Source of the DNA: Paenibacillus sp. BJ-4
GTDB taxonomy: Bacteria > Bacillota > Bacilli > Paenibacillales > Paenibacillaceae
DNA length: 64,000 nucleotides
Reading direction: 5' to 3'
Assembly (NCBI RefSeq): GCF_020404765.1
Contig: NZ_JAIVEM010000140.1
Coordinates: 124,001-188,000 of the forward strand
Positions 50,880 through 60,358 of this stretch are shown here, piece after piece. Below the pieces are notes generated by a model, which saw only the letters and a list, made by a program, of their open reading frames with translations, had not been told where the DNA came from and made no database searches. Position numbers and translations under genes: made by a program. The stretch's first letter is position 1. Each line of letters begins with the position of its first letter.

Positions 50880-52358
50880 TTAAGATATTTGAGTAGTGGA
50901 CATGGTTTGTCTCTTAAGGTGTTCCCAGCGATCCAGCAGATCTTTCGAGCCTTCCAACACTTGCGGCTTATAGAGGCGAGTCGGGAAGGATTGGGCAATG
51001 ACTCTGCCAGCAGCTTTGAGGTCTTCAAGGACACCGGAGCTGATTAATTGCACGATAATATTACCGATAGCTGTAGATTCAGGAGGACCTGCCTGAACCT
51101 CAATTTCCAAAAGATCGGCTGTTAGCTGGCATAGTAATTCGTTGTTGCTGCCCCCACCGACAATGTGCAATTTGGCAACCGTTTCGTCTGTTAAACGTTG
51201 TAGTTCATGTAAGGCATCCCGGTAGCTTAAGGCCAGACTGTCAAAAATACAGCGGGCGAGCGCACCCGGCGTCCGGGGGATGGGCTGCCCCGTTTCTTCG
51301 CAGAATCGCTGAATCTCAAGGATCATACTATCCGGATTTAAGAATGAGGACTGGTTGCAGAGGACAAGACTGGCAAACGGTGTCTCTGCTGAAGCCAGTT
51401 GGGCCAATTCGGCAAAGCTATGCGCGGAGCCACCTTCTCTTCTCACCTCCTGAATCATCCACAATCCCATAATATTTTTCAAAAAACGGTACGTACCGTA
51501 GGCACCCCACTCATTAGTGTAGTTCGCCTGCATGGCTGCCTGGGTATTTAAGGCCTCGGCTCGCTCCATTCCCAGTAGTGACCATGTTCCGCTGCTTATA
51601 TAAGCCCATGATTCTTCCCGCTGTGATGGAACCCCTGCAACAGCCGATGCGGTATCGTGCGTAGGCACAAGAATGATTTGGCAGTCTGGAAGATCGTACT
51701 TTTGAACAAGCTCCGGCAAAAGAGAACCCAGAACCCGCCCAGGTTCAGCCAGCTCCGAAAATTGATCGCGCCGAAGCTGGAGCAGGGACAGCAGGTCTTC
51801 ATCAAACTCGCCGGTGTTCACGTTGAGAAGCTGCATCGTGGATGCATTCGTCATTTCATTGACCATGATGCCTGTCAGGCGGTAGTACAGATAATCAGGA
51901 ACCATCAATATTTTATCCGCCTGGGCAAGCTGTTCCCGATCATGGACGAACAGTTGATACAGCGTATTAAAGTTGAGCTCCTGAATGCCTGTTTTTTCAT
52001 ATACAGTCTCTCGACTGATGAGCTGGTGCAGCCTGTCGGGCGCATGAAGGGTGCGTGCATCACGGTAAGCGTATACGTCATGAATGCGGTTACCTCTCTT
52101 ATCAAGCAGCACGTAATCTACAGCCCATGTATCAATACCGAGCGTACAGGAATGAATTCCGTTCTGTTTAGCTTTTTGCAAGCCCTGAATAATCTCATCC
52201 AGCAGAACGTCGATATTCCAGTAATCATGTCCGTCCTTTTCGGTAAAGGAGTTGTTGAACCGATGAAGCTCTTGCAAGTGAAGCTGGTCACCTTGTAGAG
52301 TTGCACTCACGAGCCTTCCGCTTGAAGCTCCAATATCAACAGCAAGATAATTATTCAT
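50880..52358 (-). CDS. rhaB: Rhamnulokinase
   Basis: A 492-residue FGGY kinase from ATG 52358 (MNNYLAVDIGASSGR) with AAGGAG upstream. VDIGASSGR is the phosphate-1 loop, LGIDTWAVDY the substrate Asp, YISSGTWSLLG the phosphate-2 loop, and IVGGGSNNELLCQLTADLL the C-terminal adenosine motif. It phosphorylates L-rhamnulose. First gene of the operon; promoter at 52428. Confidence 0.95.
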   Translation of the reverse strand: MNNYLAVDIGASSGRLVSATLQGDQLHLQELHRFNNSFTEKDGHDYWNIDVLLDEIIQGLQKAKQNGIHSCTLGIDTWAVDYVLLDKRGNRIHDVYAYRDARTLHAPDRLHQLISRETVYEKTGIQELNFNTLYQLFVHDREQLAQADKILMVPDYLYYRLTGIMVNEMTNASTMQLLNVNTGEFDEDLLSLLQLRRDQFSELAEPGRVLGSLLPELVQKYDLPDCQIILVPTHDTASAVAGVPSQREESWAYISSGTWSLLGMERAEALNTQAAMQANYTNEWGAYGTYRFLKNIMGLWMIQEVRREGGSAHSFAELAQLASAETPFASLVLCNQSSFLNPDSMILEIQRFCEETGQPIPRTPGALARCIFDSLALSYRDALHELQRLTDETVAKLHIVGGGSNNELLCQLTADLLEIEVQAGPPESTAIGNIIVQLISSGVLEDLKAAGRVIAQSFPTRLYKPQVLEGSKDLLDRWEHLKRQTMSTTQIS

Positions 52359-52427
52359 ATCCAATCTCCTTGCATGGGTAAAATCCCGGCAGTCTGAAAG
52401 TCTGCCTTTTATTTCTTAACTAATTCC

Positions 52428-52469
52428 ATACTACTTCCGTTTATCTGTGTAGTCAACAGAAACGGAAGT
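52428..52469 (-). promoter_or_regulatory. rha operon promoter inside an inverted repeat
   Basis: On the minus strand TTGACT, 17 bases and TAGTAT make a good SigA promoter (52456 to 52428). It is framed by ACTTCCGTTT (52433-52442) and AAACGGAAGT (52460-52469), a perfect ten-base inverted repeat with inner CTGT/ACAG. A repressor or activator binding here would sit over -35 and -10. Confidence 0.7.
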
Positions 52470-52653
52470 TTATTTTTTGGTTTTATTTTTGTTTTTAAAA
52501 TTATAAATAAAATTACATGTTGTTTTGTGTGTCTTTTTGTTTTTTAATATCTGTTTTCTACCATTTATGTACTTAAACAGAGGGTGATACGATTTGCCGA
52601 TTTTCAAATTGTGGAAGGTTCTTCAGGTGCCGTCGTCTGTGTGAAAAATAGTC

Positions 52654-52682
52654 TTGAAACCGCCAGCCAGAGGGTGTAGTAT
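52654..52682 (+). promoter_or_regulatory. Promoter of the xpt-pbuX leader
   Basis: TTGAAA, 17 bases, TAGTAT, about 20 bases before the riboswitch aptamer. The 170 bases between it and the rha promoter hold no gene. Confidence 0.6.
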
Positions 52683-52703
52683 ACAAGATATCAATTTCAT
52701 ATG

Positions 52704-52774
52704 ACTCGTATAATATTGGGGATACGGCCCAAAAGTTTCTACCGGATGACCACTGTAATCATCCGACTATGAGT
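52704..52774 (+). ncRNA. Guanine-type purine riboswitch aptamer
   Basis: The P1 arms ACTCGTA (52704) and TATGAGT (52774) pair. Core signatures TATAAT, GGGGATACGGCCC, GTTTCTACC and CCGACTATG are present. The base next to P1 in GACTAT is C, not U, which is the guanine/hypoxanthine specificity base. The terminator at 52845 is the expression platform. Purine binding would end transcription before xpt. Confidence 0.95.
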
Positions 52775-52844
52775 GGTAGCGCATCGGCTTCGGATGAATG
52801 CGGACAATTATTTGTACCCCAATCCGTCAAGGGACGATAACCCC

Positions 52845-52895
52845 AAGGACAGGCTTCACTTGAGAAACAACTCAAGGGAGCCTGTCCTTTTTTGG
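52845..52895 (+). terminator. Riboswitch terminator
   Basis: AAGGACAGGCTTC with an inner TGAG pairs with CTCA and GGAGCCTGTCCTT, followed by TTTTTT, about 55 bases before xpt. Confidence 0.9.
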
Positions 52896-52948
52896 TTTTT
52901 GGCAGGTTTTATTCTATTTTCAATTACAGAAGGAGCGATATCGGCGTA

Positions 52949-53566
52949 ATGAAAGCTTTGGAGGAACGTATTCGTCAAGAAGGACAGATTTTATCTGACA
53001 CCGTATTAAAGGTAGATTCATTTTTGAATCATCAGGTGGATACAGCATTGGCACTGGACATTGGTAAGGAATTCGCACGCCTGTTCGGCAGCGCCCCGAT
53101 TACCAAGGTGCTTACGATTGAAGCAAGTGGTATTCAATTTGCCATGGCTACAGCCATTGCCTTGGGTGTCCCGTTCATTTATGGAAAGAAAAAGAAGGCC
53201 ATCACGCTGAATGAGCAGGTATACTTCGCTGAGGTTCATTCGTTCACACGGCAGGAAACCTATCAGGTGAGTATTTCCCGAAAATATCTGGATGCCAGCG
53301 ACCATGTACTAATCGTGGATGATTTTCTGGCTACTGGTGCAGCCTTGGTTGGGCTTACGGATATTGTGAAGGAAGCAGGAGCGGAGCTGGCCGGGGTTGG
53401 CTGCGTCATTGAAAAGAGCTTTCAGGAAGGCCGTGGACTATTGGAGCAAAGAGGGATTGCTGTTCGCTCTCTTGCACGTATCGCTTCCATGGCACCAGGC
53501 GAGGTTCATTTTATAGAGGAAGCTGGCGTGGTAATTCCTCCCGTTAAGGAGAATGTGGGATGTTAA
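52949..53566 (+). CDS. xpt: Xanthine phosphoribosyltransferase
   Basis: A 205-residue type I PRTase starting at ATG 52949 (MKALEERI) after AGGAGCGAT. VLTIEASGIQFAMATA, KKKKAITLN and the PRPP loop VLIVDDFLATGAAL are as in B. subtilis Xpt. It salvages xanthine to XMP. It overlaps pbuX by seven bases, the standard operon pair, and is controlled by the guanine riboswitch. Confidence 0.96.
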   Translation: MKALEERIRQEGQILSDTVLKVDSFLNHQVDTALALDIGKEFARLFGSAPITKVLTIEASGIQFAMATAIALGVPFIYGKKKKAITLNEQVYFAEVHSFTRQETYQVSISRKYLDASDHVLIVDDFLATGAALVGLTDIVKEAGAELAGVGCVIEKSFQEGRGLLEQRGIAVRSLARIASMAPGEVHFIEEAGVVIPPVKENVGC

Positions 53567-54867
53567 GCAAACAAAAGTTATTTGCACTGGGCTTCCAGCA
53601 TGTCATGGCGATGTACGCCGGAGCGATTGCCGTACCTTTGATTGTAGGAGGAGCATTGCACCTGACGCCAGCCCAAATGGCATATCTGGTAGCCGCCGAT
53701 CTGTTCACCTGTGGAATTGCCACGTTGTTACAGATCATGGGCACACGGTTTTTCGGCAGCAGATTACCGGTCATCTTAGGCTGTACGTTTACGGCGGTAG
53801 GACCGCTGATCGCAATTGCCTCGACCTCGAATTTGGCGACCGCGTATGGGGCCATTATATTGTCCGGTATATTCGTGGTGCTTGCGGCACCGCTGTATGG
53901 CAAGCTGCTACGCTTTTTCCCAACCGTGGTTACCGGCTCGGTTGTTACCATTATCGGTCTGTCCCTCATTCCGGTAGCGATGAATAATGTAGCTGGTGGA
54001 CAGGGTAGCGCAGATTTTGGACAGCCGCGTAATTTGCTGCTGGCGTTGATTACATTACTGGTTATTCTGCTTGTAAATCGAGTGGCCAAGGGCTTTTTAC
54101 GCTCGATTTCTGTGCTCATCGGTCTGTTTGCGGGTACTGTGGTTGCTTATGCGATGGGAATGGTACATTTTGCTCCCGTGGCGGATGCCTCATGGGTGAG
54201 TGTCGCACAGCCATTTTATTTTGGCAAGCCGGAGTTTAGCATTATGGCAGTATGTACGATGATTATCGTTAATATTGTCAGCATGGTTGAATCTACGGGC
54301 GTTTATCTGGCAGTAGGCAAGGCGATTGATCAAAAGGTGGAGCAGAAGCAAATCGTCAATGGACTACGTTCCGAAGGACTTGCGGTTATGCTGGGCGGTA
54401 TTTTTAATGCTTTCCCTTACACAGCTTTTTCACAAAATGTCGGTCTGATCTCGCTGACTCGCGTCAAATCGCGTAACGTTATTTTTGCAGCAGGGGGCAT
54501 CATGGTTGTTCTTGGTTTGTTGCCTAAGCTAGCTGCCTTGACGACAGTGATTCCTAACGCTGTGCTGGGCGGTGCGATGATCGTCATGTTCGGTTCGGTA
54601 GCTGTATCCGGCATGTCCATTTTGTCCGAAGTAGACCTGCGGAAGGAAAGCAATCTGCTGATTGCGGCGTGCAGCATTGCCGTGGGCCTTGGCTCTGCCG
54701 TTCTACCGCAAATGTTCGACCAATTGCCGAGCTTTGCTAAGATGCTGCTGCAAAACGGCATCGTATCCGGCTCGATTACGGCCATTGTCCTGAACATCGT
54801 TTTGACGAGAAAACAGGGGAAGTCAGTCAAGGGTGTAACTGTGGCGGAGGTTCCGCAGAAGGTTTAA
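53560..54867 (+). CDS. pbuX: Xanthine permease, NCS2 family
   Basis: A 435-residue carrier with about 14 helices. The start LFALGFQHVMAMYAGAIAVPLI and the QNVGLISLTRVKSRNV motif (NCS2 signature region) are diagnostic, as is NIVSMVESTGVYLAVG. It takes up xanthine by proton symport. AAGGAG precedes its ATG inside xpt. A terminator follows at 54886. Confidence 0.95.
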   Translation: MLSKQKLFALGFQHVMAMYAGAIAVPLIVGGALHLTPAQMAYLVAADLFTCGIATLLQIMGTRFFGSRLPVILGCTFTAVGPLIAIASTSNLATAYGAIILSGIFVVLAAPLYGKLLRFFPTVVTGSVVTIIGLSLIPVAMNNVAGGQGSADFGQPRNLLLALITLLVILLVNRVAKGFLRSISVLIGLFAGTVVAYAMGMVHFAPVADASWVSVAQPFYFGKPEFSIMAVCTMIIVNIVSMVESTGVYLAVGKAIDQKVEQKQIVNGLRSEGLAVMLGGIFNAFPYTAFSQNVGLISLTRVKSRNVIFAAGGIMVVLGLLPKLAALTTVIPNAVLGGAMIVMFGSVAVSGMSILSEVDLRKESNLLIAACSIAVGLGSAVLPQMFDQLPSFAKMLLQNGIVSGSITAIVLNIVLTRKQGKSVKGVTVAEVPQKV

Positions 54868-54885
54868 GGATTGGAATCAGATAAA

Positions 54886-54926
54886 GAAAGCCGGAGAGAA
54901 AGCGTAAGCTTCTTTCCGGCTTTTTG
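54886..54926 (+). terminator. Terminator of xpt-pbuX
   Basis: AAGCCGGA and GAA pair with TTC and TCCGGCTT around AGCGTAAGC, followed by TTTGG. Confidence 0.85.
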
Positions 54927-54945
54927 GCATAGTTCAACAGAATGA

Positions 54946-56012
54946 TTACTTGTTCAGCAGCATGAAGTTATTGATAAAACCCTCTTCTTGTATGAAAATG
55001 GGGGTTTGAATTTTCGATGTGAAGTCATAATAGTATACGCCGCGTCCTTCTTCCTGATTTTTCTGAGAAGTGCTGCCCAAATAATAGACCCCCTTGCCGT
55101 CCGGGGACATATAGACAAATTGGCGGGATAAAAAGGGCAACTTTATTTTGGTGCGTTTACCTGTTGCAATATCAATCAGACTATACTCAATTTTGCCGGA
55201 ATTAATTAAATTGGTAGTTACGAGGAGCAGCTTATCATTACTGCTGGACATTGAAGATATTTTCTCTTTTTTCAGTGTGATGATAGAACGCTCTTGTTTG
55301 GTGACGCTATTGATTTCTGTAACCTTGTTGTCCGGGGGGACCATAATGGTCTGTGTTCGGTCTGAGATGTCACTTTGTTTCTCTCGCTCCCTCTCCGAAT
55401 ACTGTGAATTGTAAATTGTTTTTTTGCTGAATTATAGGCTATAGACCAAGTTTGTTCATCTTGGTTTTCATCATGCATAAATTTCATGGCATGCGCTGTT
55501 TTATTGTAGAAGATAGTTTTAAGTGTCCGCTCTCCTTTTTTTACCGCAACTAGAACGAGGGAGCCATCCGGAGTAGTTGGTACGATATCATTGATGGCAA
55601 ACAAATTATCGGTAAGCTGTTCGGTTTTTTTGGTATTCAAGTCGTACGAAAATAATTGGTCTCCCTTGTCATCAACATCGGCAGAATAATAGATTTTGTG
55701 ATCAGGCAAGGACACTACAGAAAGCGGGTATTGAGAGGTATAAGGAACATCGGCCAGCTTGGTCAATTTTTTACTGTTTAGGTCGTATGTCATAACTCGC
55801 ATAACCATGCCTTGATCTGCATTTTTCCCGTTCACATATTCTGTATAAGTCATGGATAGATATTGGCCTTTTCCGGGCGCCGCTACTTTTTCATTTATGG
55901 GTACAGATGATTCTGTTGGTGGGGTAGAAGAGGGAGAGCAGGATGACAATAAAGCTGGCACGAGCAGGGAAAGTATAAAGAATCTGAAGAATTTGTAGCT
56001 GCTTGTTCTCAA
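54946..56012 (-). pseudogene. TolB/WD40-like lipoprotein gene, frameshifted
   Basis: The likely start is TTG 56012, eight bases after AAAGGA, giving a classical lipoprotein signal: FFRFFILSLLVPALLSSC with lipobox LSSC. The mature part shows TolB-like repeats (YDLNSKKLTKLADVPY, YSADVDDKGDQLFSYDL, TPDGSLVLVAV). At a run of seven A (55419-55425, T on the plus strand) the frame is lost. Adding one A would restore SAKKTIYNSQYSERE and run on through MVPPDNKVTEI to the end at 54946. It may be a real mutation, a phase-variable tract or a base-calling error. Confidence 0.8.
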
Positions 56013-56071
56013 AACGAAGCATCCTTTCTGAGATAGGTGATGAATCAAACTGAATATGATAACGAAAAGGG

Positions 56072-56104
56072 AAAGGATAGGACGCGAGATCCTATCCTTT
56101 TTTG
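56072..56104. terminator. Terminator between the two broken genes
   Basis: AAAGGATAGGA and TCCTATCCTTT pair perfectly around CGCGAGA. On the minus strand it follows the gene ending at 56116; the plus strand has TTTTTT. Confidence 0.85.
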
Positions 56105-56115
56105 GTATAAAGATA

Positions 56116-56875
56116 TTAAAAATCATAGGAATATCTTGCTGAAAATGAGACGTACGAATGCCATTCTAAACCTAACTTCTCTACACCCGTTTTCCAAATA
56201 TCAATGACTGCATCTGGAAGACTCCCATTATCAGCTTTATAAAAATTAGCTACGGTATTATTATCATAATTCCTTACCCGAATTTGTGTCCCAAACTTGG
56301 GGCTATCAATGGCTCCTTTTGTTGCACAGTCACCTTTTTCGAGTCTATTGGAATTTTCCCCATACGTGTCTGTGAAGTTTGTTCCTCTCCCTGTGCCTCG
56401 AACATAGCCATCAGATGTTCCGCGAATTTTAATTTCATTATCATGATCTCCATATGTATAAGTCCCAGTTGATTTCCTTTTGATCAGGCAAGATAATATC
56501 TTTGATAAAACCTTCGCCGTCATAAATTACTTTTAAACCAGGCTGAGGGTCAGGGTTATCAATATGATATACCGGCAGTGATTTGGTTGCTTCTTCGATC
56601 TCTTTATCCTCTTGTTTTTCTTTTTCTAGCTCAACCTGTTGTTCAGCAGTCAGTGGGGCAATAGCAGCTTTAGATTTTTGCTGTTCAGGTACCGGAGTTC
56701 CTTTTTCCAATACAACCATGTTATTGTTCTCATCATATTGGATGATGGTACCCGCTAACATTTTGTCAGGGATTTTTCCCCCTTTCTCAGCATGGGAGAT
56801 TGCTGGACTGGCGACTCCCCAAGAGATGACTAACGTTGCAGCTAGAAAAGCTTGTGGTAGAAACTTTACTTTCAT
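56116..56875 (-). pseudogene. Secreted hypothetical protein gene, frameshifted
   Basis: Starts at ATG 56875 (MKVKFLPQAFLAATLVISW) after AAGGAGG, with a signal peptide ending ISHAEKGG. Then a charged KEKQEDKEIEEATK part. In the first frame it reads through IILPDQKEIN and stops at 56441. A second open frame takes up at about 56470-56480 with STGTYTYGDHDNEIK and runs to 56116 (WHSYVSFSARYSYDF). One base too many in the CAAAAGGAAATC tract explains both. The family is not recognised; the C terminus loosely recalls small secreted beta-sandwich bacteriocin-like domains. Confidence 0.7.
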
Positions 56876-57427
56876 ACAAAGCGCCTCCTTGAAAAAAATT
56901 GTAAATCCGTAAAATAGCATAAACAAGTCTATCAACATTTTCAACCTTTTTATGGAATATATGAATATATTTATCTGTATTTGTATTAGCAATAACCCAT
57001 TAGTTGGATATATACGACATTTATTGATAGCCTTGTGACGTTGGAATTGATAGTTTAGCAAGAGCCAAGAAGTTGAAGGTATTTCTCAAATGAATATTAG
57101 GGGCTTGATAATCTACTGGAAGGAATTGCTAGAGTGGTAGGAAGAGACAGGTGTAAAAATTTCGGAACAAGCGAAAACCCACCGCGTAATTAGGTTGGGG
57201 CCTAACGGTGGATTTCGTTTGCACTAACATTCAGTTATGCAGCGCGCCGTGGTGGTGATCCACAGCCTTGATTCTCATCGTATCATTAAAATTTAAAATA
57301 TTACGCTGCATTTGTTGACAAGCCTGTAGCAACAAAATAAGATAGTCCTAAATCGTAATATAAAGGAATAAAGGAAGAAAACAGGTGTGAACTATACTTT
57401 CCACTTACAGGGTTTTGTTGAGACCTC
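56876..57427. other. Intergenic stretch without a gene
   Basis: Between the broken gene and the cobalamin riboswitch. It has a perfect hairpin CCACCG-TTAGG/CCTAA-CGGTGG at 57179-57211. Nothing else recognised; it should also contain the promoter of the riboswitch transcript. Confidence 0.5.
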
Positions 57428-57612
57428 GTAGTGGTTGCTGTACGTGTTCGCTTAAAAGGGAAGTTCGGTACATTCCGACACGGACCCGCCACTGTATACA
57501 GGCATCAGCAGGGTACTGCTGGAGCTTTCAGAACAGCCACTGGAACTGTGACGAACCGGGAAGGCCTGAAAGATACGCCTGAAGTCAGGAGACCTGCCTG
57601 TTTTAACATCAC
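57428..57612 (+). ncRNA. Cobalamin (adenosylcobalamin-class) riboswitch
   Basis: The key cobalamin-riboswitch elements occur in order: TTAAAAGGGAA, a GGTACATTCCG arm, GACCCGCCACTGT, a second GCCACTGG, GGGAAGGCCTG, and the B12 box GAAGTCAGGAGACCTGCC. A terminator at 57729 lies between it and the transporter genes, so high B12 should stop transcription of the ABC importer. Confidence 0.95.
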
Positions 57613-57728
57613 TGTCGGACCCACGGGATGCTGGGGAGGTGGTTAGGCGTGCTGCATACGGAATGTCTGAAACCGACCGATCCCCCTTTTTTAGAGGGGC
57701 TGAGGGTGAGCTTTGGCATTTTATAATG

Positions 57729-57773
57729 AAAGCATTTCTGACTGCTGATCATGCGGTCGGGGATGCTTTTTTC
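57729..57773 (+). terminator. Terminator of the cobalamin riboswitch
   Basis: AAAGCATTTCTGACTG pairs with CGGTCGGGGATGCTTT in RNA through a 16-pair stem with G-U pairs, then TTTT. About 45 bases before the binding-protein start. Confidence 0.8.
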
Positions 57774-57817
57774 GCGTTAGATATAGATGAAATTACAAGA
57801 TGGAGGGGATCAATAAA

Positions 57818-59398
57818 ATGATAAGCAATCGTAAAAGACGTTCACGGTTCATAGGTACGGGATTGATGCTGCTTATGGCCGTAATGGCTATGGCAGCATG
57901 CTCCACATCCGATCAAACGGCCGGCTCTACCAAGAACGGGCAGACACCCATCCAACAGAACGCAGCGGATAAAAAGCTGGTGATGGCGTACACTTGGAAA
58001 CCGTCTGGCGTTGACCCGCACGGAGATAATAGCTGGGATGTCATGCGATCCGGTGCAGGTGAGACGCTTGTTCGTCTGAATGAAAAGCTGGAGCCTGTGG
58101 CTTGGTTGGCGAGAGGATGGAAGCAGGACAGTCCTACTGTCTGGACGTTCAGCTTGCAGGATAAGGTTACTTTTCACGATGGAAAGCGTATGGATGCAGC
58201 AAGTGTAAAGGCTTCCCTGCTCCGCTCTATTGAAAAAAGCCATCTGGCAAAGGATTTACTGGATGTGAAGTCCATTGACGTAAGCGGCCCGTTGGCACTG
58301 AAAATTACGACAAACCAGCCGAACGCAGCACTGGTGTCCAATCTGGCTGATCCGTCAACGATTGTGCTGGACGTGGCATCTATGAAAGATGAGCAGAGTT
58401 ATCCTGCGATGACCGGTGCTTTTAAAATCAAAGCATTCAACAAGGATCAATCCTTGGTCGTGGAACGCTATGATGGATATTGGGGAGAGAAGGCCCGGCT
58501 GGCTGAAGCGACAATGAAGTTCATTACGGATGGCAATTCGCGCCTGATGGCGCTGCAATCCGGCGAGGTGGATGTAGCGACGGATATTCCGGTGGATAAC
58601 GCGGAGGTCTTGAAAAAAAACGACAAGCTGCAGGTGCTGTCGGCTCCTTCCTTGCGTACCCATATGATCGTGTACAATATGGAGTCGCCTGTGTTCAAGG
58701 ATGCAGCGAACCGCAAGGTCGTGGATAGTCTGATTCCACGCGCATCGATTGTGAGTGCGGTCATGAGGGGCTTTGGCACGGAGGCAAGCAGTCCATTTTC
58801 GAGCATTCTTCCCTTCGGGAAGGTCGAGCGTAAAGCGTTGGACGGAACGCCGGAGCAATTGCTGACGAAGGATGGCTGGCAAAAGGACGCCCAAGGTATA
58901 TGGACCAAGCAAGGCAAGCCGTTCGAGGTTACGCTGCTGACCTTTCCTCAGCGTCCGGAGCTATCTGTGATGGCTGAGGTCATTCAGAGCCAATTGCTGA
59001 AAGAGGGTATCCAGGTCAAGATTCGCAAGGTGGAAAATATCGACGAGGCGTTAACCAAAAACGATTGGGATTTTGCCATGTACAGCATGCTGACGGCCCA
59101 TACAGGGGAGCCGCAATATTTTATGGATACCTTTTATTCCTCGAAAAGCGAAGCTAACGTGAGCCGATATGTCTCCAAACCGCTGGAGAACATCCTTGGC
59201 AAGCTGAAGCTGGCGAAAAATACAGCAGAGCGCAATACGGAGACACTGCAAGCGTTAGATATCATTAATACGGATTTGCCGCAGTCGTTCATTGTGCATC
59301 CTGACAATGTATTTGGTGTGAAAAAAGGGGTGCAGGGCTTTACGCCCCATCCGATTGAATACTACTATATTACAGCGCAATCCGATATTGCGAAATAA
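57818..59398 (+). CDS. Nik/Opp-type substrate-binding lipoprotein
   Basis: A 526-residue protein from ATG 57818 after GGAGGGG. Signal peptide with lipobox MAMAACS. Family SBP_bac_5: VWTFSLQDKVTFHDGKRMDAASVKASL, LPQSFIVHPDNVFGVKKG and a long two-lobe body. NikA-like members bind nickel or metal chelates. The cobalamin riboswitch upstream points to cobalt or a cobalt complex instead. First gene of the five-gene importer. Confidence 0.9.
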   Translation: MISNRKRRSRFIGTGLMLLMAVMAMAACSTSDQTAGSTKNGQTPIQQNAADKKLVMAYTWKPSGVDPHGDNSWDVMRSGAGETLVRLNEKLEPVAWLARGWKQDSPTVWTFSLQDKVTFHDGKRMDAASVKASLLRSIEKSHLAKDLLDVKSIDVSGPLALKITTNQPNAALVSNLADPSTIVLDVASMKDEQSYPAMTGAFKIKAFNKDQSLVVERYDGYWGEKARLAEATMKFITDGNSRLMALQSGEVDVATDIPVDNAEVLKKNDKLQVLSAPSLRTHMIVYNMESPVFKDAANRKVVDSLIPRASIVSAVMRGFGTEASSPFSSILPFGKVERKALDGTPEQLLTKDGWQKDAQGIWTKQGKPFEVTLLTFPQRPELSVMAEVIQSQLLKEGIQVKIRKVENIDEALTKNDWDFAMYSMLTAHTGEPQYFMDTFYSSKSEANVSRYVSKPLENILGKLKLAKNTAERNTETLQALDIINTDLPQSFIVHPDNVFGVKKGVQGFTPHPIEYYYITAQSDIAK

Positions 59399-59413
59399 CG
59401 GGCTGTGCATCCT

Positions 59414-60343
59414 ATGATTCGTTTTATTCTGGAACGTGCGGCGCAGCTGGTCATCATTGTATTCGCCGTCTCCACGGTGACTTTTGTACTGATGAGACTA
59501 GCCCCGGGGGACCCTGCTACCATTTTGCTTACCGCACATAATGTACCTGCCTCTGAGGAGGCGTTGACGGCGCTGCGGAAGGAGTTGGGCTTGAACGAGC
59601 CGCTTCATATTCAGTATGTGAACTGGCTGCGGGATGTGTTCACAGGGCATTGGGGCACCTCGTATGTATCCAAGGAGTCGGTGCTGGCCGAACTGTGGAA
59701 CAGACTGCCTGCCACTGTGGAGCTGGCTTCGGCGGGCTTTTCCGTTATGACCGTGCTGACTCTGGGGATGGGACTGGCCGCCTCGGTAAAGTCCAGCGGC
59801 CCGCTGGATCGTCTGAGCAGACTTTTGGCTCTGCTGGGCTCGTCCATTCCTTCCTTTTGGCTTGGCTTTCTGTTGATCTATTTGTTTTCCGTTTGTCTGG
59901 GCTGGCTTCCATCCATGGGCCGGGAGGACTGGACACATCTAGTGCTGCCAGCCCTGACCCTTGGTGGAGGCTTGGGGGCCGTACAAGCTCGTGTGCTGCG
60001 TGCGCAAATGCTGGAGCTGGGCGATCGGAATTTTGTAAAAGCGGCGAAGGCTAGAGGCTTCTCCCGTACGCATATTCTGTTTTTTGAGGTATTTAAGCAT
60101 GCCATTCTGCCCATTATTACGCTGTTAGGTACAAATCTGTCATTTATGCTTGCAGGTAATGTTATCGTAGAGACGATTTTTTCATGGCCGGGTTTGGGCA
60201 AGTATTTTATAGATGCGATTACGCAGCGGGATTACCCGGTGATTCAAGGATATGTTATTTTTGCTGCATTTTTAATTGTAGGTGTTCAGTGTTTGGTAGA
60301 TGTGGTCCAGACGGCGATAGATCCGAGGCTGCGTTTGCGTTAG
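59414..60343 (+). CDS. ABC importer permease, NikB/DppB-like
   Basis: About 309 residues from MIRFILERAAQL. Six helices and the permease loop RAQMLELGDRNFVKAAKARGFS, with NVIVETIFSWPGLGKYF, mark the DppB/NikB family. Preceded by the binding-protein gene by about 15 bases and followed by the second permease by 15 bases. Confidence 0.92.
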   Translation: MIRFILERAAQLVIIVFAVSTVTFVLMRLAPGDPATILLTAHNVPASEEALTALRKELGLNEPLHIQYVNWLRDVFTGHWGTSYVSKESVLAELWNRLPATVELASAGFSVMTVLTLGMGLAASVKSSGPLDRLSRLLALLGSSIPSFWLGFLLIYLFSVCLGWLPSMGREDWTHLVLPALTLGGGLGAVQARVLRAQMLELGDRNFVKAAKARGFSRTHILFFEVFKHAILPIITLLGTNLSFMLAGNVIVETIFSWPGLGKYFIDAITQRDYPVIQGYVIFAAFLIVGVQCLVDVVQTAIDPRLRLR

Positions 60344-60358
60344 GGGAGGAAGCTGGAA

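Noticed and set aside
52704..52774. Adenine riboswitch
   Set aside because: The specificity base is C (GACTATG), and xpt-pbuX downstream fits guanine/xanthine control.
57431..57821. Open frames of 60-71 codons within the riboswitch region
   Set aside because: They overlap conserved RNA elements of the cobalamin aptamer and terminator and have no protein features.
59498..59938. Minus-strand frame of 146 codons opposite the permease gene
   Set aside because: Antisense shadow with proline/arginine/glutamine-rich nonsense composition.
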